Assembly (NCBI GenBank): GCA_947496535.1
Contig: CANMDE010000001.1
Location: 868,001 to 932,000, forward strand
Source: an uncultured Paracoccaceae bacterium
Lineage (GTDB): Bacteria > Pseudomonadota > Alphaproteobacteria > Rhodobacterales > Rhodobacteraceae
Reading direction: 5' to 3'
Length of the DNA stretch: 64,000 bases
In this document: positions 53,400 through 63,047 of the stretch, one piece after another
Position numbering within the stretch: the stretch's first letter is position 1
Layout of the letters: every line of letters begins with the position of its first letter
Notes under the pieces: generated by a model
The model's database searches: none
What the model was told of the DNA's origin: nothing
The model's input: the letters and a program-made list of their open reading frames with translations, nothing else
Program-made: the position numbers and the translations under genes

Positions 53400-53665
53400 T
53401 AGTACCATGAATTCCCAAAAAACTGTTGATTGGTGAGGGAACCAATGGCACAACAGGTCTACGGAAAGGACGGGACAGACAATTAAAGGGCATTAAGAAC
53501 CCAGACCGGCAAAGCCAGGTTTCATACAGGCCCCGCCTTACCGACAAAAAGATCCGGCGCGTGAGCGAGCAGACATCCCCCCAGGTGGCACGCGCAGTCG
53601 GACATCCCATAAGTTGGGACGAGGCGGCGGATTGTGCAGTGGCAGCAGCGCAATCCGCCGTTTTT
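53400..53665 (+). ncRNA. dcw leader RNA, UpsM-like sRNA candidate
   Basis: About 640 bp without a gene separate the GNAT gene from mraZ, and a strong terminator ends at 53665, only 55 bp before the mraZ start. In R. sphaeroides an extended dcw leader gives the roughly 200-nt sRNA UpsM by partial termination. Arrangement and terminator position agree here, though I cannot compare sequences. The 5' end is uncertain; 53400 is an estimate. Confidence 0.5.
53625..53665 (+). terminator. Strong terminator hairpin upstream of mraZ
   Basis: CGGCGGATTG (53625-53634) pairs perfectly with CAATCCGCCG (53651-53660) around a 16-base loop, followed by TTTTT. Transcription into the division cluster must read through it or restart, so it acts as an attenuator or sRNA 3' end. 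Confidence 0.85.
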
Positions 53666-53720
53666 ACATTCAGACGGCAGTATTTTCGGGGGAGTGGTTT
53701 TAGTAGAGGGCCGAGGGACA

Positions 53721-54215
53721 GTGGTTCTGAGCTTCACAGGTGAGCACACCCAGAAGGTGGACGGTAAGGGTCGCATGTCGATTCCGGCCGATTTCCGTCG
53801 TGTGCTTGAAGCTGGCGATCCTGAATGGACCAGCGGCCTGTCACCACGTATGTATCTTCTTTATGGTGATCACCTGAAAAACGAATTGCACGGTTATACC
53901 GTGGATGAATTCACCGCTCTTATCGATCAGATCAATGCGCTTCCTCGCGGGCATCCAAACAAGAAAAAACTATCCCATCTCTATATCGGGCAATCGATCA
54001 AGCTGGACGTCGACAAGGACGGCCGCACCGTCATGCCGATCAAGCAGCGTCAAAAGCTGGGTATCACGGATGGAGAGCTGTATTTTCGCGGGGTCGGCGA
54101 CCATTTCGAAATCTGGAAGGCGGACACCTTCACCGAAGAGGTGGGCGAAAGCATTAAAGATTGGTTGGATGATCAGGACGATGGTTTCGATCCGCTCATC
54201 CTTCTCGACGCTTAG
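53721..54215 (+). CDS. mraZ: Transcriptional regulator MraZ
   Basis: The 164-residue product has two SpoVT/AbrB-like halves: GEHTQKVDGKGRMSIPADFRRVLEAGD near the start and IKLDVDKDGRTVMPIKQRQKLGI in the second half. MraZ binds repeats upstream of the dcw operon and represses it in E. coli. The start is probably GTG 53721 (AGGG six bases upstream); no ATG is available at the conserved N terminus. It heads the dcw cluster. Confidence 0.93.
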   Translation: MVLSFTGEHTQKVDGKGRMSIPADFRRVLEAGDPEWTSGLSPRMYLLYGDHLKNELHGYTVDEFTALIDQINALPRGHPNKKKLSHLYIGQSIKLDVDKDGRTVMPIKQRQKLGITDGELYFRGVGDHFEIWKADTFTEEVGESIKDWLDDQDDGFDPLILLDA

Positions 54216-54224
54216 GGGGACATG

Positions 54225-55199
54225 ATGTCAGCTGCCGCAGACACCCAACCACATACACCCGTCCTAATCGAGCCGCTGATTGCAGCGGTTTCGCCCGTTT
54301 CCGGGGTCTGGATTGATGGAACATTCGGTGCAGGAGGTTACACGCGCGCTTTGCTGGCTGCTGGCGCTGATCAGGTCGTCGGTGTGGACCGAGACCCGTT
54401 GGCCTTTGAAATGGCTGCGGGTTGGGTTTCCGATTATGGCGACCGGATCACCTTGCAGCAGGGCACGTTTTCCAAGCTGGATGAATATGGTGCCGACGTT
54501 GACGGCGTGGTTCTGGACCTTGGCGTGAGTTCCATGCAGCTTGATCTGGCAGAGCGTGGGTTTTCCTTCATGCGCGATGGCCCGCTGGATATGCGTATGT
54601 CGCAAGATGGCCCCTCTGCCGCCGATATTGTCAACGAGGCTGACGAGTCTGAACTCGCTGATATCATTTATCTTTATGGTGAGGAGCGCGCATCGCGTCG
54701 CATCGCCAAGGCAATAGTGGCGGCCCGTCCGCTCAGCACGACTTTGCAGTTGGCTAAGGTTGTTGAGGGCTGTTTGCCTCGCTCCAAACCCGGCCAGTCG
54801 CATCCCGCGACGCGCACGTTTCAGGCGTTGCGTATCGCGGTGAACAACGAATATGGCGAGCTGGCCGAAGGGTTGATGGCCGCCGAACGCGCCTTGAAAC
54901 CGGGCGGTCAATTGGCCGTCGTGACTTTTCATTCCGTTGAGGACCGGATGGTAAAACGGTTCATGCAGGCCCGCTCTGGTCAGACGGCCAACGCCAATCG
55001 CTATGCGCCGGAGACGGCGCAGATCACACCTGCTTTCCGGGTCGAAAAACGCAAGGCGATTGGCCCCGATGCCGATGAGGTTGCAGCCAATCCGAGGGCT
55101 CGGTCGGCCAAGTTGCGGGTGGCGATCCGCACAGAGGCACCGGCGGAACGGATCGATCCTGCGGCCCTGGGCATGCCGATGAAGAAGGGGGGCAGATAG
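54225..55199 (+). CDS. rsmH: 16S rRNA (cytosine1402-N4)-methyltransferase RsmH
   Basis: The 324-residue methyltransferase starts with [13 protein letters not shown] and has the SAM motif [13 protein letters not shown], plus the RsmH-specific [31 protein letters not shown]. It methylates C1402 of 16S rRNA in the decoding centre. Two adjacent ATG codons (54222 and 54225) are possible; spacing to AGGGGGA favours the second. It follows mraZ by 9 bp and abuts ftsL. Confidence 0.95.
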   Translation: MSAAADTQPHTPVLIEPLIAAVSPVSGVWIDGTFGAGGYTRALLAAGADQVVGVDRDPLAFEMAAGWVSDYGDRITLQQGTFSKLDEYGADVDGVVLDLGVSSMQLDLAERGFSFMRDGPLDMRMSQDGPSAADIVNEADESELADIIYLYGEERASRRIAKAIVAARPLSTTLQLAKVVEGCLPRSKPGQSHPATRTFQALRIAVNNEYGELAEGLMAAERALKPGGQLAVVTFHSVEDRMVKRFMQARSGQTANANRYAPETAQITPAFRVEKRKAIGPDADEVAANPRARSAKLRVAIRTEAPAERIDPAALGMPMKKGGR

Positions 55200-55562
55200 A
55201 TGCGCAGTGTTCTTTATGTTCTTGCGGCGCTGGCCGTGATGGGGCTGGCATTCTGGGCCTATCAGGAAAACTATAAAACCCAGCAGGCCATAAAACAGGT
55301 GCGCAACCTGCATGCCCAAATCGGTGCGGCACATGAACGGCTTGGCATGTTGAAGGCCGAATGGGCATATCTCAACCGGCCTGACAGGCTTGCCGATCTG
55401 GCAGAGCTGAATTTCGACCGTTTGGGTCTTCTGCCGCTGATGCCAGACGCATTTGGCCAAGTTGATAATGTCATCTATCCGCTGCCCCCGATCGAGCCGA
55501 TTATCAACCCGGTTGAGCTGTCCAGCGACGCGTTTGTCAACGATGGGGAGGAGCCGCTATGA
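55200..55562 (+). CDS. ftsL: Cell division protein FtsL
   Basis: The 120-residue product has one N-terminal membrane helix (about 3-21) and a short coiled coil (28-53, QQAIKQVRNLHAQIGAAHERLGML), then WAYLNRPDRLADLAE with the leucine pattern. It forms the FtsQBL complex with FtsQ and FtsB at mid-cell. Identification is based on position between rsmH and ftsI as well as topology. It overlaps ftsI by 4 bp. Confidence 0.9.
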   Translation: MRSVLYVLAALAVMGLAFWAYQENYKTQQAIKQVRNLHAQIGAAHERLGMLKAEWAYLNRPDRLADLAELNFDRLGLLPLMPDAFGQVDNVIYPLPPIEPIINPVELSSDAFVNDGEEPL

Positions 55563-57343
55563 TCCGCACACCTTTGCGCCCGTTGGCGCGTATCCTCAAG
55601 GCGCGTGATCGTGGCGAAAACCCCGATGTGATCGAGGCGGAGAACAAGCGCATTCGGCACGAGGAAATGGCCGATAAAGCCCGCCAACGTGCCGAGGGGC
55701 GCCTGTTGGTGCTGGGTCTCTTTTTCTTTTGTGCCTTTGTGGTCATTGGCGGACGTATGGGTACGCTGGCCTCTTCCGTTCCGGAAGAGCCGCGCGCGAC
55801 CACCGTTGGCAACCCGATTATCGGCCAACGCGCTGATATTGTAGACAGAAACGGGCGGATCATGGCGACAAACCTTGCCACGCATTCGCTCTATGCCCAC
55901 CCGCGCGACATGATTGACCCGGCACGTGCTGCGGCCGGGCTGGCCGAGATATTTCCTGAACTCAAGGAAGAAGAACTGGTCGCGGACTTTACTGGTGACC
56001 GCAAATTCATGTGGATCAGGCGCCAGATCAGCCCCGAGCAAATGCAGGCGGTCCATGATATCGGCTCTCCCGGTCTGCTTTTTGGTCCGCGCGAGATGCG
56101 GTTGTATCCCAATGGCCCGATTGCGTCGCATATCCTTGGTGGTGCCAGCTATGGTCGCGAAGGTGTCGCAAGTGCCGAGGTGATCGGTGTTGCTGGTGTC
56201 GAACGCCAGTTCGATGGGTTCCTGCGTGATCCTGCCAATGAAGGTGAGCCACTTGAGCTGTCACTGGACCTGTCCGTGCAGGCCGCCACGGAAGAGGTGC
56301 TGGCCGGCGGTATGTCGTTGATGAATGCCAAAGGGGCCGCGTCGGTCCTGATGGATATCAAAACGGGTGAAGTGCTCGCGATGGCGTCACTGCCTGATTT
56401 TGATCCCAACAACCGCCCGCGCATTCTGACCGAGGGCGATCAATCGGATAGTCCGCTTTTCAATCGCGCGGTGCAGGGTGTTTACGAGCTGGGATCGACC
56501 TTCAAAATTTTTGCGATAGCACAGGCAATGGAGCTGGGCTTGGTCAATCCCAATACGATGATCGATACGCAAGGCCCGATGACGTGGGGTCGTTTTCGCA
56601 TACGGGACTTTCATGATTACGGGCCGCAATTGAGCACGACTGATGTGATCGTCAAATCGTCAAATATTGGCACGGCCCGGATTGCGCTGATGATCGGCGC
56701 CCAACGGCAGAAAGAATTCCTCGGCTCGCTTGGGTTTCTGGAGGCCACCCCGATCGAGATGGTAGAAGCACCGACCGGGGCGCCGCTGGTGCCGCGCAAC
56801 TGGTCAGAAATATCAACGATGACAATATCTTATGGGCATGGCCTGTCCAGTTCGCCACTTCATCTGGCATCCGCTTATGCGTCGCTTCTGAATGGTGGGA
56901 CGAAGGTGGAACCGACGCTGTTGCGCCAACACAATCCACCTCTTGGCCCGCGCGTCGTACGTGAAGAGATCAGCCGCCGATCTGCTGATATGTTGCGGCA
57001 GGTGGTCGAACGTGGCACGGCATCCTTTGGCGAGGTGCCGGGATACGAAGTGGGCGGCAAGACCGGGACTGCCGACAAGCCGCGCGAAAGTGGCGGCGGC
57101 TACTATGATGACAAGGTGATCGCGACGTTCGCCTCGGTCTTTCCCGCGGATGATCCAAAATATGTGTTGATTGTTACGCTGGACGAACCGTCAGAAAACT
57201 CGGGTGATAAGCCGCGCCGCACTGCAGGTTGGACCGCCGTGCCGGTTGCCGCTGAAATGATCCGTCGCGTCGCACCGCTCTTGGGGCTCAGACCGCAAGT
57301 GGACAGTGCTCAATCCGTCAGTGTAACACTCACCTCAAACTAA
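55559..57343 (+). CDS. ftsI: Division-specific transpeptidase FtsI (PBP3)
   Basis: The 594-residue class B penicillin-binding protein has one N-terminal membrane helix (about 45-65), a dimerisation domain, and a transpeptidase domain with ELGSTFKIF (SxxK), SSN (KSSNIG) and GGKTGTADK (KTG). It crosslinks septal peptidoglycan with FtsW. The length is normal. Its start overlaps the ftsL stop. Confidence 0.96.
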   Translation: MIRTPLRPLARILKARDRGENPDVIEAENKRIRHEEMADKARQRAEGRLLVLGLFFFCAFVVIGGRMGTLASSVPEEPRATTVGNPIIGQRADIVDRNGRIMATNLATHSLYAHPRDMIDPARAAAGLAEIFPELKEEELVADFTGDRKFMWIRRQISPEQMQAVHDIGSPGLLFGPREMRLYPNGPIASHILGGASYGREGVASAEVIGVAGVERQFDGFLRDPANEGEPLELSLDLSVQAATEEVLAGGMSLMNAKGAASVLMDIKTGEVLAMASLPDFDPNNRPRILTEGDQSDSPLFNRAVQGVYELGSTFKIFAIAQAMELGLVNPNTMIDTQGPMTWGRFRIRDFHDYGPQLSTTDVIVKSSNIGTARIALMIGAQRQKEFLGSLGFLEATPIEMVEAPTGAPLVPRNWSEISTMTISYGHGLSSSPLHLASAYASLLNGGTKVEPTLLRQHNPPLGPRVVREEISRRSADMLRQVVERGTASFGEVPGYEVGGKTGTADKPRESGGGYYDDKVIATFASVFPADDPKYVLIVTLDEPSENSGDKPRRTAGWTAVPVAAEMIRRVAPLLGLRPQVDSAQSVSVTLTSN

Positions 57344-57355
57344 ACGGGGGCTGCA

Positions 57356-58843
57356 ATGACATCACTGGCGGAACTGGGTCTGACAGCGCAAGGCGGGGGC
57401 GAAGCACAGATTACCGGCCTTGCCGTTGATAGCCGCGAGGTCAAGAACGGCACCTTATTTGCCGCATTGCCCGGTTCCCATGTTCATGGGGCAGAGTTCA
57501 TCCAATACGCGCTACGCATGGGAGCCGCCGCAATCCTGACGGATGCCGAAGGCGCGCGTATCGCTGCCGATGAATTGGCGGCGTCGACTGCCGCAGTGGT
57601 CATCACCCAGGACCCACGACAGGCGCTGGCGCAGACGGCATCGCTCTGGTTTGGGGTGCATCCTGCGACAGTTGTGGCCGTGACTGGCACCAACGGAAAG
57701 ACATCCGTTTCCACATTTTGCCGCCAGATTTGGGAAGAGATGGGTATCGCCGGGGTCAATCTTGGCAGCACCGGCGTTGAAGGCGCCTGGACCCATCCGC
57801 TGAAGTACACCACGCCAGAGCCGATCACCTTGCATCGGGTCATGGCAGAGGCCACCCAAAATGGCATCACCCATGTCGCGATGGAGGCGTCATCGCATGG
57901 GCTTGATCAGCGCCGTCTGGACGGTGTGCTGCTGGCGGCTGCCGGGTTCACCAATTTCACGCAGGATCATCTGGATTACCACGAAACATTCGAGGCGTAT
58001 TTTGACGCCAAGATGGGTCTGTTCACCCGCGTTCTGGGAGAAGACGGCGTGGCCGTTATCAATCTCGACGATCCCAAAGGCCCCGAAGTGGCCGAGATAT
58101 GCATCGCACGCGGGCAAGAGATCATCGGTGTCGGACGTCACCCCAATGCGCGGCTTCGGCTGACCGGTCAGCGGTTTGATCAGACGGGTCAGGATATTCT
58201 GTTCTCTTGGCAAGACCGGCCGCGGCAGGCCCGGTTGGGTCTGATAGGCGGCTTTCAGGCCGAAAATGTATTGCTGGCGGCGGGCCTTGTGATTGCTGCG
58301 GGTGGCGATCCGGTTGATGTGTTCGATGCGCTGCCCAACCTTGGCACCGTGCGAGGCCGGATGGAATTGGCGGCAACGCGCGACAATGGTGCGGCTGTTT
58401 TTGTGGATTTTTCTCATACGCCTGATGCGGTGGCGACAGCGCTCAAGGCGATGCGGCCGCATGTGATGGGGCGGATCGTAGTAATCCTCGGGGCCGGCGG
58501 AGATCGCGACACGGGCAAGCGCCCATTGATGGGCGCTGCGGCGGCAAAGCATGCTGATGTCGTGATCGTAACTGACGATAATCCGCGATCGGAAGAACCC
58601 GCCGCAATTCGCGCCGCAGTTATGGCGGGGGCGGTTCAAGCTGGTGGAACCGACAGCATCACCGAAGTTGGCGACCGGGCGGAAGCGATCTTGCGCGGCA
58701 TAGATGCGCTTGGCCCCGGCGATGCGCTTTTGATAGCGGGTAAAGGGCACGAAACGGGGCAGGTTGTGGGCGACACGGTACTGCCTTTCAACGATGTCGA
58801 GCAGGCGAGCGTGGCGGTGGCTGCACTTGAGGGCAAGATATGA
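57356..58843 (+). CDS. murE: UDP-MurNAc-Ala-Glu ligase MurE (meso-DAP adding)
   Basis: The 495-residue ligase has the ATP motif VTGTNGKTSVSTFCRQ and the diaminopimelate specificity motif TDDNPRSEEP, so it adds meso-DAP. Middle and C-terminal domains are complete, ending KGHETGQVVGDTVLPFNDVEQA. It overlaps murF by 4 bp. Confidence 0.97.
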   Translation: MTSLAELGLTAQGGGEAQITGLAVDSREVKNGTLFAALPGSHVHGAEFIQYALRMGAAAILTDAEGARIAADELAASTAAVVITQDPRQALAQTASLWFGVHPATVVAVTGTNGKTSVSTFCRQIWEEMGIAGVNLGSTGVEGAWTHPLKYTTPEPITLHRVMAEATQNGITHVAMEASSHGLDQRRLDGVLLAAAGFTNFTQDHLDYHETFEAYFDAKMGLFTRVLGEDGVAVINLDDPKGPEVAEICIARGQEIIGVGRHPNARLRLTGQRFDQTGQDILFSWQDRPRQARLGLIGGFQAENVLLAAGLVIAAGGDPVDVFDALPNLGTVRGRMELAATRDNGAAVFVDFSHTPDAVATALKAMRPHVMGRIVVILGAGGDRDTGKRPLMGAAAAKHADVVIVTDDNPRSEEPAAIRAAVMAGAVQAGGTDSITEVGDRAEAILRGIDALGPGDALLIAGKGHETGQVVGDTVLPFNDVEQASVAVAALEGKI

Positions 58844-60273
58844 CCGCGCTTTGGACCAGCGCCGACGCTGTTGCCGCGACAGGCGGCGAGACTACGGCAG
58901 AGTGGACGGCGACCGGCGTGTCCATCGATACACGGACGATCCAGCCCGGTGACTTGTTCATTGCCCTGACGGATATACGCGACGGTCATGACTTTGTGGC
59001 GCAATCCCTTGAAAAAGGGGCTGCCGCTGCGATGGTCAGCCATAGGCCCGATGATGTTGCCTCTGATGCGCCGCTGCTGATTGTGGCTGATGTGCTTGAG
59101 GGGCTTGGGGCGCTTGGAATCGCGGGCAGGGCGCGTACGCAGGCGCGGGTCGCCGCGATCACTGGATCCGTCGGCAAAACCTCGACCAAGGAAATGCTGC
59201 GCACGGTGCTGGACGGGAAGGGCAAATGCCACGCTGCCGAAGCATCATATAACAATCACTGGGGCGTGCCGCTGACACTGGCCCGTATGCCGGTCGACAG
59301 TGACTACGCCATCATCGAGATCGGAATGAGCAACCCGGGAGAAATCTCTCCGTTGTCCAAAATGGCGCGACCTCATGTGGCGATGATCACGACTGTCGCT
59401 GCGGCACACCTGGCGGCCTTTGACGATCTGACCGGGATCGCTGTGGAAAAGGCTGCGATCATGGATGGGTTGGAACCTGACGGGATTGCTGTCCTGAACG
59501 CAGATATCGAGACCAGCGCGGTTTTGCAGGATTACGCGACCAAGACCGGAGCCAAAAAGGTGCTATTCGGCAAAGTGGCCGATGACTGGGCGGTGAAGGA
59601 TGTGCGTCTAACGGGTAATGTCACTGTCATCACTGCCGCACATCGTGGACAGGACTATCTTTTCAAGCTCTCTGTGCCGGGGCGGCATTTTGCGATGAAC
59701 GCGGTCGGTGTGTTGGCAGTGGCCGAGGCGCTGGGCGTTGATCCGGTGGCGGCCTCCCTCGATATTGCGAATTGGGTGCCGCCAGCCGGGCGGGGCAGGT
59801 CCGAGGTGATTTCCCTCGATATTGCTGATGAAGGTGCAACGCTTGATCTTATTGATGATGCGTTCAACGCCAATCCCACATCCCTGACCGCATCGCTTGA
59901 GGTTCTTGCCGCCGCAACACCCCGGGATGGTGTTGGGCGGGTCAGCAAGGGGCGACGGATCGCGATACTGGGTGACATGTTGGAACTGGGCGACGAGGAG
60001 GTCGCGATGCATCGGGATATCGCGAACGATCCCTTTCTGAACAAGCTGGACCTCATCCACTGTTCGGGACCGTTGATGCATCATCTTTGGCAAGCGTTGC
60101 CCGAAGGGCAGCGTGGGCAGTGGGCCGAAACATCGACTGATCTGAAGGGTCAGGTCTCTCGTCTTGTTGATGCCGGTGACGTGGTGCTTGTCAAAGGGTC
60201 CAAGGGCAGCAAAGTCAGTCTGGTCGTTGACGCCATCCGCAAATTGGGGCATCCGCGCCTCCAAGAAAAATAA
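58840..60273 (+). CDS. murF: UDP-MurNAc-tripeptide D-Ala-D-Ala ligase MurF
   Basis: The 477-residue ligase has the ATP motif ITGSVGKTSTKEMLRT, the central YNNHWGVPLTLARMP and EIGMSNPGEI, and the late KGSKGSKVSLVVDAI. It attaches D-Ala-D-Ala to complete the pentapeptide. The start overlaps murE (ATGA) and the next gene, mraY, begins 9 bp downstream. Confidence 0.97.
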   Translation: MTALWTSADAVAATGGETTAEWTATGVSIDTRTIQPGDLFIALTDIRDGHDFVAQSLEKGAAAAMVSHRPDDVASDAPLLIVADVLEGLGALGIAGRARTQARVAAITGSVGKTSTKEMLRTVLDGKGKCHAAEASYNNHWGVPLTLARMPVDSDYAIIEIGMSNPGEISPLSKMARPHVAMITTVAAAHLAAFDDLTGIAVEKAAIMDGLEPDGIAVLNADIETSAVLQDYATKTGAKKVLFGKVADDWAVKDVRLTGNVTVITAAHRGQDYLFKLSVPGRHFAMNAVGVLAVAEALGVDPVAASLDIANWVPPAGRGRSEVISLDIADEGATLDLIDDAFNANPTSLTASLEVLAAATPRDGVGRVSKGRRIAILGDMLELGDEEVAMHRDIANDPFLNKLDLIHCSGPLMHHLWQALPEGQRGQWAETSTDLKGQVSRLVDAGDVVLVKGSKGSKVSLVVDAIRKLGHPRLQEK

Positions 60274-60282
60274 GGGACCTTT

Positions 60283-61365
60283 ATGCTCTATTGGCTCACG
60301 GCACTGTCGGACGGCGGCGACTTTTTCAACCTCTTTCGATATATTACCTTTCGCGCGGGCGGGGCGTTCATGACAGCGCTGCTGTTTGGATTTATCTTTG
60401 GGCCGCCGCTGATTAACGTCTTGCGCCGCAAGCAGGGCAAAGGGCAACCAATCCGCGACGACGGGCCAGAGGGACATTTCGTCAAAGCCGGCACACCGAC
60501 AATGGGCGGGTTGCTGATCGTGGGTGGTATGACGACCTCGACCCTGTTGTGGGCACGATTGGATAATCCGTTTGTCTGGATGGTGTTGTTTGTCACACTG
60601 TCCTTTGCGCTGATCGGGTTTGCGGATGATTATGCGAAAGTGTCCAAGCAGAATACGGCAGGTGTGTCCGGCAAGGTGCGCATTCTTCTGGGCATCCTGA
60701 TTGCTGCAATCGCGGCCTATTGGGCGGCCCTGCACCACCCAGACGATCTGACAAATCAGCTCGCCTTGCCGATTTTCAAGGATACGCTGATCAATCTGGG
60801 CTTTTTGTTTGTCCCCTTCGCAGTGGTCGTGATTGTGGGTTCCGCCAATGCGGTGAACCTGACCGACGGTCTGGACGGGTTGGCGATCATGCCCGCGATG
60901 ATCGCGGCGGGTACATTCGGGATCATTGCCTATGCGGTGGGCCGGACTGACTTTACCGAATATCTGGACGTTCACTACGTACCGCAAACCGGTGAAATTC
61001 TGATTTTCTGCGCAGGCTTGATCGGTGGCGGGCTAGGCTTTTTGTGGTACAACGCACCGCCAGCAGCCGTCTTTATGGGCGATACCGGATCGCTCGCGCT
61101 GGGTGGCGCATTGGGGGCAATCGCCGTCGCCACCAAGCATGAAATCGTTCTCGCGATCGTTGGCGGTCTGTTCGTGGTCGAAGCGATGAGCGTCATCATC
61201 CAAGTCGCCTACTATAAGCGGACTGGCAAGCGCGTGTTCCTGATGGCCCCGATTCACCACCACTACGAAAAGAAGGGTTGGGCCGAGCCGCAGATCGTGA
61301 TCCGGTTCTGGATCATTTCGCTGATTTTGGCGATGATCGGATTGGCGACGCTGAAGGTGCGGTGA
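60283..61365 (+). CDS. mraY: Phospho-MurNAc-pentapeptide transferase MraY
   Basis: The 360-residue protein has about ten membrane helices and the active-site motifs [29 protein letters not shown] and HHHYEKKGW. It couples MurNAc-pentapeptide to undecaprenyl phosphate to give lipid I on the inner face of the membrane. Confidence 0.97.
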   Translation: MLYWLTALSDGGDFFNLFRYITFRAGGAFMTALLFGFIFGPPLINVLRRKQGKGQPIRDDGPEGHFVKAGTPTMGGLLIVGGMTTSTLLWARLDNPFVWMVLFVTLSFALIGFADDYAKVSKQNTAGVSGKVRILLGILIAAIAAYWAALHHPDDLTNQLALPIFKDTLINLGFLFVPFAVVVIVGSANAVNLTDGLDGLAIMPAMIAAGTFGIIAYAVGRTDFTEYLDVHYVPQTGEILIFCAGLIGGGLGFLWYNAPPAAVFMGDTGSLALGGALGAIAVATKHEIVLAIVGGLFVVEAMSVIIQVAYYKRTGKRVFLMAPIHHHYEKKGWAEPQIVIRFWIISLILAMIGLATLKVR

Positions 61366-61433
61366 CATCTGCGGTTTTCTGACGCCGGAAATAGGGGCAG
61401 CAGTGGCTGTCTGAAGGGGACAAGAAGCAGATC

Positions 61434-62834
61434 ATGATACCAGTACAGGGATACGCGGGCCGCACCGTGGCTGTCTTGGGCCTTGGCCGCACCGGTCGCG
61501 CTGCGGCGGCAGCGTTGGAGGCGGGCGGCGCGAGGCCCGTTGTTTGGGACGATAGCGGACTGGCGCGGGAAGGGGCAGAGGCGGATGGTCTGGACGTTCG
61601 CGATCTGACGAAAGCTGGGGGTTTTGATGATGTTGCTGCCCTTGTTGTCAGCCCCGGCATCCCGCATCTATATCCGACGCCGCACCCTGTAATCTCTGCC
61701 GCTTGGGATGCGGCTGTGCCGGTGGATAACGACATTGGTCTGTTCTTTCGGTCCTTTGCCAACCCGGACTGGAACAAGTTCGACACCGCCCCCCGCGTGA
61801 TTGCCGTCACCGGGTCCAACGGCAAGTCGACGACCTCTGCGCTGATCCATCATATTCTGACGCAGAACGGCCGTCCCGCCCAACTGGCCGGTAATATTGG
61901 CCGGGGCGTGCTTGATATCGACCCGGCCCATGATGGTGAGGTCGTGGTGCTGGAGCTGTCGTCCTACCAGACCGACCTTGCCCGCGCCCTGACGCCGGAT
62001 GTGGCAGTGTTCACGAACCTGTCCCCCGATCATCTGGACAGGCATGGCGGTCTCGGCGGATATTTCGCGGCCAAGCGTCGGCTTTTCGCTGAAGGTGGCC
62101 CCGACCGGGCCGTTATCGGCGTGGACGAAGCCGAAGGGTGCTATCTTGCCAATCAGCTTATCGAAGGCCCTGATGATGGCAGGGTTATCCGCATCTCGTC
62201 GGGCCGCAAACTGGCGGGGCAGGGGTGGACCGTCTTTGCCCGCAAGGGGTTTCTATCCGAAAGCCGCAAGGGCCGTCAGGTCGCCTCGATTGATTTGCGA
62301 GGCATCAAGGGGCTGCCGGGCGCGCATAATCACCAGAATGCCTGTGCGGCCTATGCCGCCTGCCGGACCTTGGGGCTGGGGCCAAAGGGGATCGAAGCCG
62401 CGATGCAGACCTATCCCGGCCTGCCGCATCGTAGTCAGCTGGTGGCTGAGATTGATGGCGTTGCCTATGTGAACGACAGCAAGGCGACCAATGTGGACAG
62501 CGCGGCCAAGGCTTTGCAGGCCTTTCCGAAAATTCGCTGGATTTGTGGGGGGCTGCAGAAGGATGGCGGGTTGGAGGGATTGTTGCCGCACTTGGGTCAT
62601 GTCGTGAAGGCCTATGTTATCGGACGCGAGGCCGAAGCCTTTGCCCGGCAATTGGATGGGGCGGAGGCCGAGGTTTGTGGAACCATGGAAAAGGCCGTCG
62701 CCCGGGCCAAGGCGGAAGCCGCGGCAGGTGACGTCGTGCTGCTGGCCCCGGCAGCGGCGTCGTTTGATCAATATGATAACTTCGAGCAACGGGGCGAGGA
62801 TTTCATGGCTCAGGTGGAGGCGGTTAACCGGTAA
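61434..62834 (+). CDS. murD: UDP-MurNAc-Ala D-Glu ligase MurD
   Basis: The 466-residue ligase has an N-terminal uracil-binding domain ([20 protein letters not shown]), the ATP motif [25 protein letters not shown], and the late [13 protein letters not shown]. It adds D-Glu to UDP-MurNAc-Ala. It lies 68 bp after mraY, a wider gap than in the rest of the cluster. No ftsW follows on the plus strand in the window. Confidence 0.96.
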   Translation: MIPVQGYAGRTVAVLGLGRTGRAAAAALEAGGARPVVWDDSGLAREGAEADGLDVRDLTKAGGFDDVAALVVSPGIPHLYPTPHPVISAAWDAAVPVDNDIGLFFRSFANPDWNKFDTAPRVIAVTGSNGKSTTSALIHHILTQNGRPAQLAGNIGRGVLDIDPAHDGEVVVLELSSYQTDLARALTPDVAVFTNLSPDHLDRHGGLGGYFAAKRRLFAEGGPDRAVIGVDEAEGCYLANQLIEGPDDGRVIRISSGRKLAGQGWTVFARKGFLSESRKGRQVASIDLRGIKGLPGAHNHQNACAAYAACRTLGLGPKGIEAAMQTYPGLPHRSQLVAEIDGVAYVNDSKATNVDSAAKALQAFPKIRWICGGLQKDGGLEGLLPHLGHVVKAYVIGREAEAFARQLDGAEAEVCGTMEKAVARAKAEAAAGDVVLLAPAAASFDQYDNFEQRGEDFMAQVEAVNR

Positions 62835-63047
62835 TGTGGAGAGTTGCGTATCATCTGACTCGATGAAGCGGATTTTCTGAGTCCTATCAGTAGACTGCAT
62901 CACTCAATCTTGGCCCAAACGCCAAGCAATTCTTACCCAAACCGGACCTTCATTGCGACCTGTTTCGAGGGCGGCAGTGCGGGACAAAGGGTGAATTCGC
63001 TGCGGCTGCGCCAATGGCCGCTCTGGTTGCAGTACATTCCTGAAAGA

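Noticed and set aside
53078..53720. RNase P RNA or 6S RNA upstream of mraZ
   Set aside because: The conserved core GAGGAAAGTCC of RNase P RNA is not found, nor a 6S-like open bubble that I could support.
53426..53743. A frame of 105 codons in the dcw leader
   Set aside because: It spans the terminator hairpin, has odd composition and runs into mraZ in another frame. Leader RNA explains the region better.
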